DNA of 64,000 bases from Terriglobia bacterium (lineage in GTDB: Bacteria > Acidobacteriota > Terriglobia > Terriglobales > Acidobacteriaceae). The notes under the pieces were generated by a model. The model was not told the DNA's origin and ran no database searches. It saw only the letters and a program-made list of their open reading frames with translations. How positions within the stretch are numbered: position 1 is the first letter of the stretch; each line of letters opens with the position of its first letter. The stretch lies in contig JAIQFH010000042.1 in NCBI GenBank assembly GCA_020073385.1, positions 1 through 64,000 on the forward strand, read 5' to 3'. Both the position numbers and the translations under genes were made by a program. Positions 33,827 to 41,934 of this stretch are shown here, piece after piece.

Positions 33827-34510
33827 ATGCAGATCACCGAAATCTACAAGTCGTTGCAAGGCGAGTCGACCTATGCGGGTCTGCCTTGCGTGTTCGTGCG
33901 CCTCACAGGCTGCAATCTCCGCTGCACCTGGTGCGATAGCGAGTACACGTTTTTCGGCGGCCGCAAGCTGTCGATGGAAGAAGTGCTGAATGAAGTGCTG
34001 CAGCTGAGTCCCGGCGGGGGATTAGTGGAGATCACCGGCGGCGAGCCCATGTTGCAGGAGCGGGAACTGGTGCCATTGATGCAGCGGCTGCTCGAGCACG
34101 GCTACACCGTCCTGCTCGAGACCAGCGGGGAGCGGCCGCTGGAGAGGGTTCCGCCCGCTGTTGTGAAAATCGTAGATGTGAAATGTCCGGATTCCGGCGA
34201 GGGGGATACCTTCCGGCGGGAGAACCTCGAAGTATTGAACCATCGCGACGAGATTAAGTTCGTTTTGAGCAGCCGCATCGACTATGAGTTTGCCCGCGAA
34301 TTTGTTGCCCGGCACAAGCTCGGCGAGAAGGTCAATGCGGTTCTGTTTTCCCCGGCATTCAGAAAAGAGGCGAGTGGCGCTCGCAACAGCTCACACTGCC
34401 TGCTCGATCCTCAAGAACTTGCTGAGTGGATGATCGCCGACAATGTCCCCGCCCGGCTGAGCCTGCAATTGCATAAATTCATATGGGACCCGGCGATGAA
34501 GGGGGTTTGA
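33827..34510 (+). CDS. queE: 7-carboxy-7-deazaguanine synthase, radical SAM enzyme
   Basis: 227 residues. The iron-sulfur cysteines are Cys29, Cys33 and Cys36 in TGCNLRCTWCDSEYTF, followed by the SAM-binding EITGGEPMLQ. It ring-contracts carboxy-tetrahydropterin to carboxy-deazaguanine. Second step of the preQ0 route, 59 bp after queD and overlapping queC. Confidence 0.94.
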   Translation: MQITEIYKSLQGESTYAGLPCVFVRLTGCNLRCTWCDSEYTFFGGRKLSMEEVLNEVLQLSPGGGLVEITGGEPMLQERELVPLMQRLLEHGYTVLLETSGERPLERVPPAVVKIVDVKCPDSGEGDTFRRENLEVLNHRDEIKFVLSSRIDYEFAREFVARHKLGEKVNAVLFSPAFRKEASGARNSSHCLLDPQELAEWMIADNVPARLSLQLHKFIWDPAMKGV

Positions 34511-35193
34511 AGCACTTGCCGCAAAAGGGGTCGAGAGCGGTCGTGCTGCTTAGCGGCGGGATGGACTCCTGCGTCTGCGCCGCTTTGGCAGTGCGTGATC
34601 ATGACGCAGCCGCTCTGCACGTCAGCTACGGGCAACGTACTGAGGGGCGCGAGCAACAAAGCTTTCAATCCATCTGCGATCGTTTGAGAATTCACGATCG
34701 CATGATCATTAAGAATGAGGCGCTGCGGATGATCGGCGGATCCGCCCTTACAGACGAATCGATTGCCGTACCCCGCGCGGAGGCGGTCGGGCACAATATT
34801 CCAGTCACGTATGTGCCCTTCCGGAACGCGCATTTTCTGGCGGCGGCCGTCAGTTGGGCCGAGGTGCTCGGCGCCCAGAAGGTCTACATCGGCGCCGTGG
34901 AGCCGGACAGTTCGGGATATCCGGACTGCCGTCCTGCCTACTACAAAGCGTTCAATGAGGTTGTGAAGGCGGGCACGAGGGAAGGGAATATCGAAATCGT
35001 CACACCGCTCATAGCGATGCGGAAGGCTGAGATTGTGCGACTCGGCCTTGAATTGGATGCGCCCTTCGATTTAACTTGGTCGTGTTACAGCCACGCGGAT
35101 CAGGCCTGTGGAGTTTGTGATAGCTGTGTGTTGCGCCTGCGCGCGTTCCAGGTCGCGGGAATCCAGGACCCGATTCCCTATGCGGCCCGATAG
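34507..35193 (+). CDS. queC: 7-cyano-7-deazaguanine (preQ0) synthase
   Basis: 228 residues from TTG 34507; this start has GAAGGGGG just upstream and overlaps the queE stop as TTGA. ATG 34483 is in frame but lacks a ribosome site. The ATP pyrophosphatase P-loop is LLSGGMDSCVCA. The zinc cysteines are in CYSHADQACGVCDSCVLR. The enzyme amidates and dehydrates carboxy-deazaguanine to preQ0, the precursor of queuosine in tRNA. No queF, tgt or DNA-deazaguanine (dpd) genes lie here, so the tRNA route is assumed rather than shown. Confidence 0.93.
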   Translation: MKHLPQKGSRAVVLLSGGMDSCVCAALAVRDHDAAALHVSYGQRTEGREQQSFQSICDRLRIHDRMIIKNEALRMIGGSALTDESIAVPRAEAVGHNIPVTYVPFRNAHFLAAAVSWAEVLGAQKVYIGAVEPDSSGYPDCRPAYYKAFNEVVKAGTREGNIEIVTPLIAMRKAEIVRLGLELDAPFDLTWSCYSHADQACGVCDSCVLRLRAFQVAGIQDPIPYAAR

Positions 35194-35218
35194 AAATTTT
35201 TTGTTGCCGGGAGGCAAT

Positions 35219-36382
35219 ATGAAGAAGCATTTTGCAATTGTTTTGATCACTCTATTAACCGTGGCCTTTTCTGCCCCGGTGGTTTTCGCGCAAGCATCAG
35301 GAACAGTGAAGGGCACATGCAAGGATGCTCAGGGCAATCCCGTTGCCGACGCGATCGTTGTTTATGCCAATCAGGATAACGGTCAGAAATACCAGCTTAA
35401 GACGAATAAGAAAGGTGAGTATTTCTCTCTCGGACTCACCCCTGGCAAGTACAACGTCTCGCTATACAAGACTGCCGATGACGTAAAGGCCAACAAGCTT
35501 CTGGATTTCGTCAAGGGTTTTCCGGTCCAGCTTGACGAAAACGTATTGGACTTCGATCAGAAGAAAGAACAGGAGAAGCAGGCAAAAGGTGAAGGGCTGA
35601 CTCCGGAGCAATTAAAGGCGCTGCAAGAGCAGCAGGCGAAGCAGCAAAAAGAAACCAACACTGTCAAAACTCTGCAGGGTAAGCTTGACGCGGCCAACCA
35701 GGCCATCACTGCGAAGGACTACGATGCCGCGATCGCCGCGCTGACCGAAGCCAATCAGATCGACGCGACCCGCGACGTTCTGTGGTATCGCCTCGGTGAT
35801 GCTTATCGCTTGTCGGCCGTGCAGCAGACGGATAAGGCAGAGAAGCAGAAGCGCTACGAGTCGGCGGTAGACGCCTACCAGAAAGCAATCCAGCTCAAAC
35901 AGGATGCAGTGCAAAACGGCAAAGAGAAAGACACAGCCAAGGCGAACCAGCAGCTTGCCGGGTTCTATATCAATATGGCCGACGCCTACGCCAAGAGCCA
36001 GAAGGTCGACGATGCGGTGAAGAGCTACGAGGCTGCGGCAAAAGTTGACCCGGCCCAGGCTGGCGCAGCCTACTTCAACATCGGGGCGGTTTACACCAAT
36101 GCGGGCCGTGTCGACGACGCCAATGCCGCTTTCGATAAGGCCATCGCTGCCGACCCGACCCGGGCCGAGGCCTACTATCAGAAGGGTGTCAACCTGCTCG
36201 GTAAGGCGACGCTGCAAGGGGATAAGACCATTGCCCCCCCGGGAACCGCGGAGGCCTTCCAGAAATATTTGGAGATCGCTCCCACCGGTCCGAATGCGCA
36301 GAGCGCGAAGGATCTGCTGACGAGCATTGGGTCCACGGTCGAGACCAGCTATGGCACCAAAAAGAAGCCGGTCAAGAAGTAA
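35219..36382 (+). CDS. secreted TPR protein with carboxypeptidase-regulatory-like domain
   Basis: 387 residues from ATG 35219, preceded by GGGAGG. A signal peptide (MKKHFAIVLITLLTVAFSAP, cleavage near FAQA) leads into a beta-sandwich (GTVKGTCKDAQGNPVADAIVV, about 25-110), then a glutamine- and lysine-rich coiled stretch (LKALQEQQAKQQKE). The rest is TPR units (DYDAAIAALTEANQIDATRD, AVKSYEAAAKVDPAQAGAAY, AFDKAIAADPTRAEAYY). Same architecture as the gene at 13428. It ends at a strong terminator. Confidence 0.86.
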   Translation: MKKHFAIVLITLLTVAFSAPVVFAQASGTVKGTCKDAQGNPVADAIVVYANQDNGQKYQLKTNKKGEYFSLGLTPGKYNVSLYKTADDVKANKLLDFVKGFPVQLDENVLDFDQKKEQEKQAKGEGLTPEQLKALQEQQAKQQKETNTVKTLQGKLDAANQAITAKDYDAAIAALTEANQIDATRDVLWYRLGDAYRLSAVQQTDKAEKQKRYESAVDAYQKAIQLKQDAVQNGKEKDTAKANQQLAGFYINMADAYAKSQKVDDAVKSYEAAAKVDPAQAGAAYFNIGAVYTNAGRVDDANAAFDKAIAADPTRAEAYYQKGVNLLGKATLQGDKTIAPPGTAEAFQKYLEIAPTGPNAQSAKDLLTSIGSTVETSYGTKKKPVKK

Positions 36383-36416
36383 ACTCCTTTCGATGCAATA
36401 ACTTGCAGATTGCGTT

Positions 36417-36446
36417 GGGGCGGCGGCGAGCCGCCCCTTTTCTTTT
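36417..36446 (+). terminator. rho-independent terminator after the TPR gene
   Basis: GGGGCGGC (36417-36424) pairs with GCCGCCCC (36430-36437), five-base loop, followed by TTTTCTTTTT. Confidence 0.92.
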
Positions 36447-36568
36447 TGCGGGTGGTTACGAAGGACTATGGACTTAATGGCCTACGCAGGCGAGCCTGCG
36501 CGCTGTACAGTTGATTCATTAGCATTCTTCCAGTCTGTGGTGCGTGCGATTCTCGTGTGTGAGGATGA

Positions 36569-37714
36569 ATGGCAGCACCTACAATTGCTCCGATTTCCGT
36601 TGCGCTTGACGATTTCTCTGGAAACGGCCGGGTAGCCACTCCGGCTCTACTGGGCGCCATGTTGCGCGCCGCCGAGAAGATCAGCGACCTGATCTTCTCT
36701 CCGGGCCGCCCACCGCAGGTGCAAGTCTATGGGCAGATGATCCCTGTGCAGGTGCATGGGCTCACTGTCCTTAGCGCCGACGATACACGTCATATCGCTG
36801 CGGATCTGATTGGCGACAACAAACAAGCCATCCATACCCTCCGCGAACATGGATCCTGCGACATTTCCTACGGGTTGCCGGGATTGGCCCGGTTCCGGGT
36901 CAATGTCTTTATTCAGCGTGGCAGTTGTGCGGTTGTATTGCGGGTGATCCCGACGAATGTTCCGGATTTTGCCGCACTCCGGCTGCCGCAGCAATTGACC
37001 GAAATCACCAAGCTTAGGGATGGGATTGTTCTCGTCACCGGATCAACCGGGTCCGGCAAGTCTTCCACGCTGGCTGTGCTGCTCGACGCGATCAACCGCG
37101 AGAAGTATTACCACATCATCACCATTGAAGATCCCATCGAGTTCCTGCATAACCACAAGTGCTCGACCATTCACCAGCGCGAGCTGCACAGCGACACGCC
37201 CAGTTTTGCGCATGCGCTGCGTTCCGCCATGCGGCAGGCGCCAAAAGTGATTCTGGTCGGCGAAATGCGCGACCGCGAGACCATGGAAATTGTGCTTGAG
37301 GCGGCGGAGACCGGGCATCTGGTTCTCTCCAGCCTGAATACCATGGACGCATCGAAGACCGTGGAGCGGATCGTCAGTTCGTTCTCGCCAGCGGAGCAAA
37401 AGTTGGTTCGCGAGCGGCTTGCCAAGTCATTCCGCTACATCATCTGCCAACGTCTCATGCCGAAATCAGATCGCAGTGGACGCATAGCGGCTTTCGAAAT
37501 CATGAAAGCCAATTCGCGCGCCCGCGAGTGCATTGAGAAGGGCGAACGCGAGAACAACACCTTGCTCGACGCGATTAAAGCCGGTGAAGCGGAAGGGATG
37601 CAACACTTCGACTCCGAGATCGCGCAACTTGTGCAGGACCGGGTGGTTGATCTCGAGACCGGGCTGTCATTCGCTAGCAATCCGGCAACTTTGGGGCAGG
37701 AATTGGCCAGGTAA
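36569..37714 (+). CDS. PilT-type twitching-motility ATPase
   Basis: 381 residues. Walker A is VTGSTGSGKSSTLAVLLD, the Asp box is TIEDPIEFLH, the Walker B region is ILVGEMRDRETMEIVLEAAETGH with the following His, and the C-terminal AIRNNR-like segment is replaced by ENNTLLDAIKAGEAEGM. PilT and PilU hexamers retract type IV pili. The N-terminal 30 residues are longer than in classical PilT. No other pilus genes are nearby, so it may be one of several paralogues. Confidence 0.9.
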   Translation: MAAPTIAPISVALDDFSGNGRVATPALLGAMLRAAEKISDLIFSPGRPPQVQVYGQMIPVQVHGLTVLSADDTRHIAADLIGDNKQAIHTLREHGSCDISYGLPGLARFRVNVFIQRGSCAVVLRVIPTNVPDFAALRLPQQLTEITKLRDGIVLVTGSTGSGKSSTLAVLLDAINREKYYHIITIEDPIEFLHNHKCSTIHQRELHSDTPSFAHALRSAMRQAPKVILVGEMRDRETMEIVLEAAETGHLVLSSLNTMDASKTVERIVSSFSPAEQKLVRERLAKSFRYIICQRLMPKSDRSGRIAAFEIMKANSRARECIEKGERENNTLLDAIKAGEAEGMQHFDSEIAQLVQDRVVDLETGLSFASNPATLGQELAR

Positions 37715-37821
37715 GAACCGCCAACGAAACACTGCCACGAATCTGTGATTCAATGCCCCGGGGCCGATCAGGCCAAATGACGGGTTTTCGCCAGCTTGAA
37801 CTCTTAGTAAAATCAATTCCC

Positions 37822-38583
37822 ATGGTCACGCGGGTGCAGCTGCGAATCATCGTTCTGTTTCTCGCCGGGGCGCTGCCTATAGGTTGCCATGCGGATCAGC
37901 CTTCGATTGCTGAGATTCTGAAGAAAGTGAGTGACACCTACCAAAACCTGCAAAGTTATGAGTTCGTCGCCGAGAGGATCACGGAGACTGCGGCTGTGGG
38001 CTCTATTGAGCCTGCGCAAGGTGGCAGGGTCCAATCTAATTTTCACAAATCCAGTACCTCCGAGATTGTGCTCGCAATCGTGAATCCCAAAGAATTCCGC
38101 CCAGACGTGAAGGAAGAAGGAGGAGGTCTCCTTCTCGTGAGTGACGGCCAGACAAAATGGACATATCTGCCCAAGCGCAAGCAATACACGGAAGAATCTG
38201 CTGCCGGGAGCACGGAGTCGGATGAACTACGGTCATATCGTGCTCTGCTGGTTGATCGTTTCAGGGGCCTTTCGCAATACAGTTCAAGCGCGGTGCTTGA
38301 AAAAGACAATCAGCTGAAAATTGGCGGAGCAAAGATCGCTTGCTACGTCATAAAGATTCAGACTCAGCACGGGGTATTCGAGCTTTGGGTGGATAAGGAC
38401 CGCTACATCGTTTGGAAGAGCAAGCACGTTGGTCCTGCTGCTTCGGAAGGAATCAGTTTTCAGGAGACAGTTACAGTCAACCTATCGCAGGCGAGAGTCA
38501 ACACCGATATCGAAGAGAGTTTGTTTCAATTTACGCCTCCGGAAAAAGCCGCGAAGGTTACCTCCATGGACTCGAAGAAGTGA
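37822..38583 (+). CDS. LolA-like exported protein (outer-membrane lipoprotein-sorting fold)
   Basis: 253 residues from ATG 37822 with an N-terminal export signal (VTRVQLRIIVLFLAGALPIG). A cysteine after it (PIGC) is an imperfect lipobox because position -3 is Pro. The mature part (SIAEILKKVSDTYQNLQSYEF, LLLVSDGQTKWTYLPKRKQY, GVFELWVDKDRYIVWKSKH) matches the half-barrel of LolA/DUF2092-type proteins, which bind lipids or lipoproteins in the periplasm. Function is by fold resemblance only. A longer frame to 37753 lacks a signal-like start. Confidence 0.75.
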   Translation: MVTRVQLRIIVLFLAGALPIGCHADQPSIAEILKKVSDTYQNLQSYEFVAERITETAAVGSIEPAQGGRVQSNFHKSSTSEIVLAIVNPKEFRPDVKEEGGGLLLVSDGQTKWTYLPKRKQYTEESAAGSTESDELRSYRALLVDRFRGLSQYSSSAVLEKDNQLKIGGAKIACYVIKIQTQHGVFELWVDKDRYIVWKSKHVGPAASEGISFQETVTVNLSQARVNTDIEESLFQFTPPEKAAKVTSMDSKK

Positions 38584-38631
38584 TGCATCGCCGCCACACC
38601 GACTTCCCCCTTCATCCTCTATGATCTTTCC

Positions 38632-39891
38632 ATGCCAGTTGCACAAGTTCCCGTTGTTCTGAGCTTTGAAGATGCTCGACTTACGGTCGAGCAGCACGCA
38701 TCACGAGTACGTCAACCAAAGGTCGAGCCTGTCGACCTGCTCGCCGCCGCCGGTCGGGTGCTGGCCGAACCGATTCGAGCGGATCGCAACCTTCCGCCGT
38801 TCCCTCGATCTACCCGAGACGGCTACGCCGTTCGCGCCGCGGATGTGGCCCGTGTCACCGCCACTCTGGACGTCATCGGCGAAATCAAAGCAGGCGAGAG
38901 CCTCGAAAATATTCCCGAACACATTGCAAGCGGGCAAGCCGCGTCGATCATGACGGGAGCACCCGTGCCTGCTGGCGCCGACGCTGTAGTGATGATCGAG
39001 TACACCGCCCAGCAGGGCACGCGTGTCGAGATTATGCGAAGCGTTCTCCCGGGAGAGAATGTCGTTCCTTCCGGCGCAGAAGCGCAAAAAGGCAGTGTGC
39101 TGGTAGAGCGAGGCGTGCACCTGAACGATGCAGCGATCGCTCTGGCCGCGACGGCGGGACAATCGCGGGTGCAGGTTTACAGCCGTCCCCAAGTAGCAGT
39201 GCTCACCACCGGCGATGAAATCGTCAGCATCGACGCAACCCCCGGCCCCACCCAAATTCGCAACTCGAACAGCTATTCACTTGCGGTGCAGATTCGCAAT
39301 GCCGGAGGCGAGCCTGTTCTTCTGCCCATCGCCCCCGATGAACCGCGGAAGCTGCGGGCCTTAATCGAAGAGGGCCTGAAATCGAACTTGCTGCTGATGA
39401 CCGGCGGAGTCTCGATGGGGCGCTACGACCTGGTCGAGCAAGTTCTCGAAGAACTGAAAGCCGAATTCTTCTTCACGGGAGCGAAGATTCAGCCGGGGCG
39501 TCCGGTTGTTTTTGGAAAGTGTGGCGCGAGCGCTCGCGCCCGGGAAAACACAGGCACTTATTTCTTTGGTCTACCTGGTAACCCAGTCTCGACCATGGTG
39601 ACGTTCGAACTCTTCGCCCGCCCGATGCTTGAGGCGCTGGCGGGTATGGCCGCGCAGAAACTGCAATTCGCGTATGCGAAGCTGAAATCGGAAATCCGTG
39701 TGAAGCCTGGCCTGAAGCGTTTCCTCCCGGCGGTCCTTTCGGGCGAATTCGAAGCGTCACAGGTGGAATTAGTACCCTGGCAGGGCTCAGGAGATGTCGC
39801 CGCGACTGCCCGAGCGAACTGCTACGTCGTCATCCCCCAGGACGGTGACTGCATTCCCGCAGGCGGATTCATAGCGATCCTATTGCGCTAG
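38632..39891 (+). CDS. moeA: molybdopterin molybdenumtransferase
   Basis: 419 residues with the full MoeA layout: SFEDARLTVEQHA at the start, RSTRDGYAVRA, GAPVPAGADAVVMIEYT, the cofactor-binding core (VLTTGDEIV, TQIRNSNSYSL, MTGGVSMGRYD, FFGLPGNPVSTMV) and a beta-barrel C-terminal domain. It inserts molybdate into adenylylated molybdopterin. First gene of a cofactor run with moaC and mogA downstream, all on the same strand. Confidence 0.94.
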   Translation: MPVAQVPVVLSFEDARLTVEQHASRVRQPKVEPVDLLAAAGRVLAEPIRADRNLPPFPRSTRDGYAVRAADVARVTATLDVIGEIKAGESLENIPEHIASGQAASIMTGAPVPAGADAVVMIEYTAQQGTRVEIMRSVLPGENVVPSGAEAQKGSVLVERGVHLNDAAIALAATAGQSRVQVYSRPQVAVLTTGDEIVSIDATPGPTQIRNSNSYSLAVQIRNAGGEPVLLPIAPDEPRKLRALIEEGLKSNLLLMTGGVSMGRYDLVEQVLEELKAEFFFTGAKIQPGRPVVFGKCGASARARENTGTYFFGLPGNPVSTMVTFELFARPMLEALAGMAAQKLQFAYAKLKSEIRVKPGLKRFLPAVLSGEFEASQVELVPWQGSGDVAATARANCYVVIPQDGDCIPAGGFIAILLR

Positions 39892-39896
39892 TCAGC

Positions 39897-39970
39897 GTTT
39901 CTCTGTGACCTCTGTGGTGTGCTCGAACTTCTTCACCACGGAGGACACTGAGGACCACAGAGGATACTGA
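39897..39970. repeat. CACCACGGAGGACAC-type palindromic repeat
   Basis: TCTCTGTGACCTCTGTGGT near 39899 is mirrored by ACCACGGAGGACACTGAGG and CCACAGAGG at 39936-39965. A related arm occurs at 56800-56835 before lipB. It lies in the moeA-moaC gap. Confidence 0.6.
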
Positions 39971-40008
39971 CCACTGCCTACCTACTGTAAGATATCTCCA
40001 GCGTCGCG

Positions 40009-40476
40009 ATGCCCAAACTTTCCCACTACGACCGCGCAGGACGCGCCCGCATGGTCGATGTTTCCGGCAAGTCCGCAACGAAGCGTGAAGCCGAAGCCAG
40101 CGCGTTCGTGGCGGTGATCCCCGCGGTTCTCGCGGCGCTACCGTCGAATCCCAAGGGCGATCCTCTCGAAGTAGCGCGCGTGGCCGGTATCATGGCGGCC
40201 AAGCGCACCTGGGAGTTGATTCCGATGTGCCATCCCCTGCCACTGTCGCTCGTTGATGTCGAGGTGCGCGTGTGCGAGAATGGCCTCGCGATCACCTCGA
40301 AAGTTGCGACTACGGCTGAAACCGGTGTCGAGATGGAAGCTCTAACCGCCGTCAGCGTCGCGGCGTTGACCATCTACGACATGCTGAAGGCCGCCGACAA
40401 GGGCATCGAGATTCGCGAAATTGTGTTGGAGCGCAAGAGCGGAGGCAAGAGCGGAGACTACCGCCGCCGGAAGTAG
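40009..40476 (+). CDS. moaC: cyclic pyranopterin monophosphate synthase
   Basis: 155 residues. The conserved elements are [35 protein letters not shown] and the active-site segment [13 protein letters not shown]. MoaC completes the first step of molybdenum cofactor synthesis after MoaA. No moaA, moaD or moaE is present here. The gap to the next gene is 17 bp. Confidence 0.95.
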   Translation: MPKLSHYDRAGRARMVDVSGKSATKREAEASAFVAVIPAVLAALPSNPKGDPLEVARVAGIMAAKRTWELIPMCHPLPLSLVDVEVRVCENGLAITSKVATTAETGVEMEALTAVSVAALTIYDMLKAADKGIEIREIVLERKSGGKSGDYRRRK

Positions 40477-40493
40477 CGGCGCCGCACGGATTC

Positions 40494-41336
40494 ATGGCCG
40501 ATAACCTCAAACTGCTGCTGGTGGACGATAACCCGATGGTGTTGGCGATGCTACAGCAGGCCCTGTCGTCCCTGGCGAGAGTGACAACGGCCACCGACGC
40601 GGCCGACGCGCTGCTCAAGGCCGTGGATGATGTTCCCGATTTGCTCGTATGTGACTACCGCATGCCCGGGATGGATGGCCGTCAACTGGTTGAAAAACTC
40701 AAGAGCCGTCCCGCGACTGCGAATTTCTCCACGGTGTTGATGGCCAACAAGGCAGATATTGCCGAGCGTCTTTCTCCTCAGGACGCCGCCGACGACTATC
40801 TGGAAAAGCCATTCTTCTTAAAAGATGCGACCCGCCGCATCAAGCGCCTGATTGATCGCATTGCGCTGGAAAAGATGGCCAAGACCGCTCCCTCCGATGG
40901 CGTTGTGCGCGGCAATCTCTCGCAGATGAACGTCATCGACCTCATGCAGTCGCTCGAGATGGGCCGCAAGAGTTGCCAGCTCTCGCTTAGCAATGAAGGC
41001 GACAAGTGCGAAGTGTTTTTCGTGGAAGGCCAGGTGAAGCACGCCACCTACGGATCGCTGGTTGGCGATGAGGCGGTATTCAAAGTCCTGCGCTGGACCG
41101 GCGGGAACTTCCAACTCAATTTCGAAGGCAAGACGGACCAGGAAACCACGAAGCTGAATACGCAAGGACTTCTGATGGAAGGGCTGCGGTTGCTTGATGA
41201 GTCGTCCAGGGAAGGTGGTGGAGAGCCAGAACCTGCGCCTGCGGAGACTGCTCCGGCCCCAGTCGCTGCTGCGGCGCCTTCGGCCCCTGTACGCCGCAAA
41301 AAGGACGAAGAGGAAGACGTTCTTCTCGATGGCTGA
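40494..41336 (+). CDS. response regulator with DUF4388 (PATAN-like) output domain
   Basis: 280 residues. A receiver domain (1-125) has the acidic pair Asp11/Asp12, the phospho-acceptor Asp54 in [13 protein letters not shown] and Lys in YLEKPF; the usual Ser/Thr of the fourth strand is replaced (TVLMANKAD). A DUF4388 domain follows (about 138-235: [43 protein letters not shown]), then a Pro/Ala-rich tail ending EEDVLLDG. Such proteins act through protein contacts rather than DNA binding. It sits 17 bp after moaC and overlaps mogA by 8 bp, so it is co-expressed with molybdenum cofactor genes, an unusual place for it. Confidence 0.9.
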   Translation: MADNLKLLLVDDNPMVLAMLQQALSSLARVTTATDAADALLKAVDDVPDLLVCDYRMPGMDGRQLVEKLKSRPATANFSTVLMANKADIAERLSPQDAADDYLEKPFFLKDATRRIKRLIDRIALEKMAKTAPSDGVVRGNLSQMNVIDLMQSLEMGRKSCQLSLSNEGDKCEVFFVEGQVKHATYGSLVGDEAVFKVLRWTGGNFQLNFEGKTDQETTKLNTQGLLMEGLRLLDESSREGGGEPEPAPAETAPAPVAAAAPSAPVRRKKDEEEDVLLDG

Positions 41337-41823
41337 CTCGAAGACGGTACTGACTGCGGCGGTCGTGACCGTCAGCGATTCCTGCGCTCGGGGCGAGCGG
41401 AAGGATGGATCGGGCCCGGCTGTTGCGCAACTGCTAGAAAAACTCCAGTTCTCTGTGGTCGCCCGGGACGTCGTTCCTGACGACGAAATCCGAATCGAAA
41501 ACCTGCTGATCCGCCTGGCGCGCGAGGTGCGATTGATTGTCACCACGGGCGGAACCGGAATCGCCGCGCGCGATGTCACTCCAGAGGCCACCATAAGAGC
41601 CTGCGATCGCCTGCTGGATGGCGTGGCGGAAAAAATGCGCAGCGAAGGGATGAAGAAGACTCCGTTCGCCGCCTTGAGCCGTGGAGTATGCGGCGTCAGG
41701 GGAAAGGCCCTGATCCTCAATCTGCCCGGAAGCCCCACGGGTGCTGTCGAGTCGCTGGAAGCGGTAGCGCCACTGTTGCCTCATGCGATTGATCTTCTAA
41801 GCGGCAAAACAGAGCACGGATAA
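41329..41823 (+). CDS. mogA: molybdopterin adenylyltransferase (MogA/MoaB family)
   Basis: 164 residues from ATG 41329, which overlaps the end of the regulator gene in GATGGCTGA; the longer frame lies inside that gene and is rejected. [18 protein letters not shown] opens the fold, [17 protein letters not shown] binds the pterin, and [16 protein letters not shown] closes it. It adenylylates molybdopterin before MoeA inserts the metal. Last gene of the run; followed by a cluster of hairpins. Confidence 0.92.
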   Translation: MADSKTVLTAAVVTVSDSCARGERKDGSGPAVAQLLEKLQFSVVARDVVPDDEIRIENLLIRLAREVRLIVTTGGTGIAARDVTPEATIRACDRLLDGVAEKMRSEGMKKTPFAALSRGVCGVRGKALILNLPGSPTGAVESLEAVAPLLPHAIDLLSGKTEHG

Positions 41824-41835
41824 GCGCGTGTGGGA

Positions 41836-41926
41836 ACAGACGCATCGCCGGTCTGTCGGACCGTCGATACTCATGTGGGGACAGCCGCCTCGGCTGTCCA
41901 GCAGCCGCGACGATTTTTGTCGCGAC
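41836..41926. terminator. three-hairpin array between convergent mogA and amidohydrolase genes (includes a REP copy)
   Basis: Hairpin 1: ACAGAC/GTCTGT at 41836-41841 and 41851-41856. Hairpin 2: REP palindrome GACAGCCG-CCT-CGGCTGTC at 41880-41898. Hairpin 3: CGCGAC/GTCGCG at 41906-41911 and 41919-41924 with a GATTTTT loop. Filling a 110-bp convergent gap, the array probably stops transcription from both sides. Confidence 0.6.
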
Positions 41927-41934
41927 AGCGCTTC

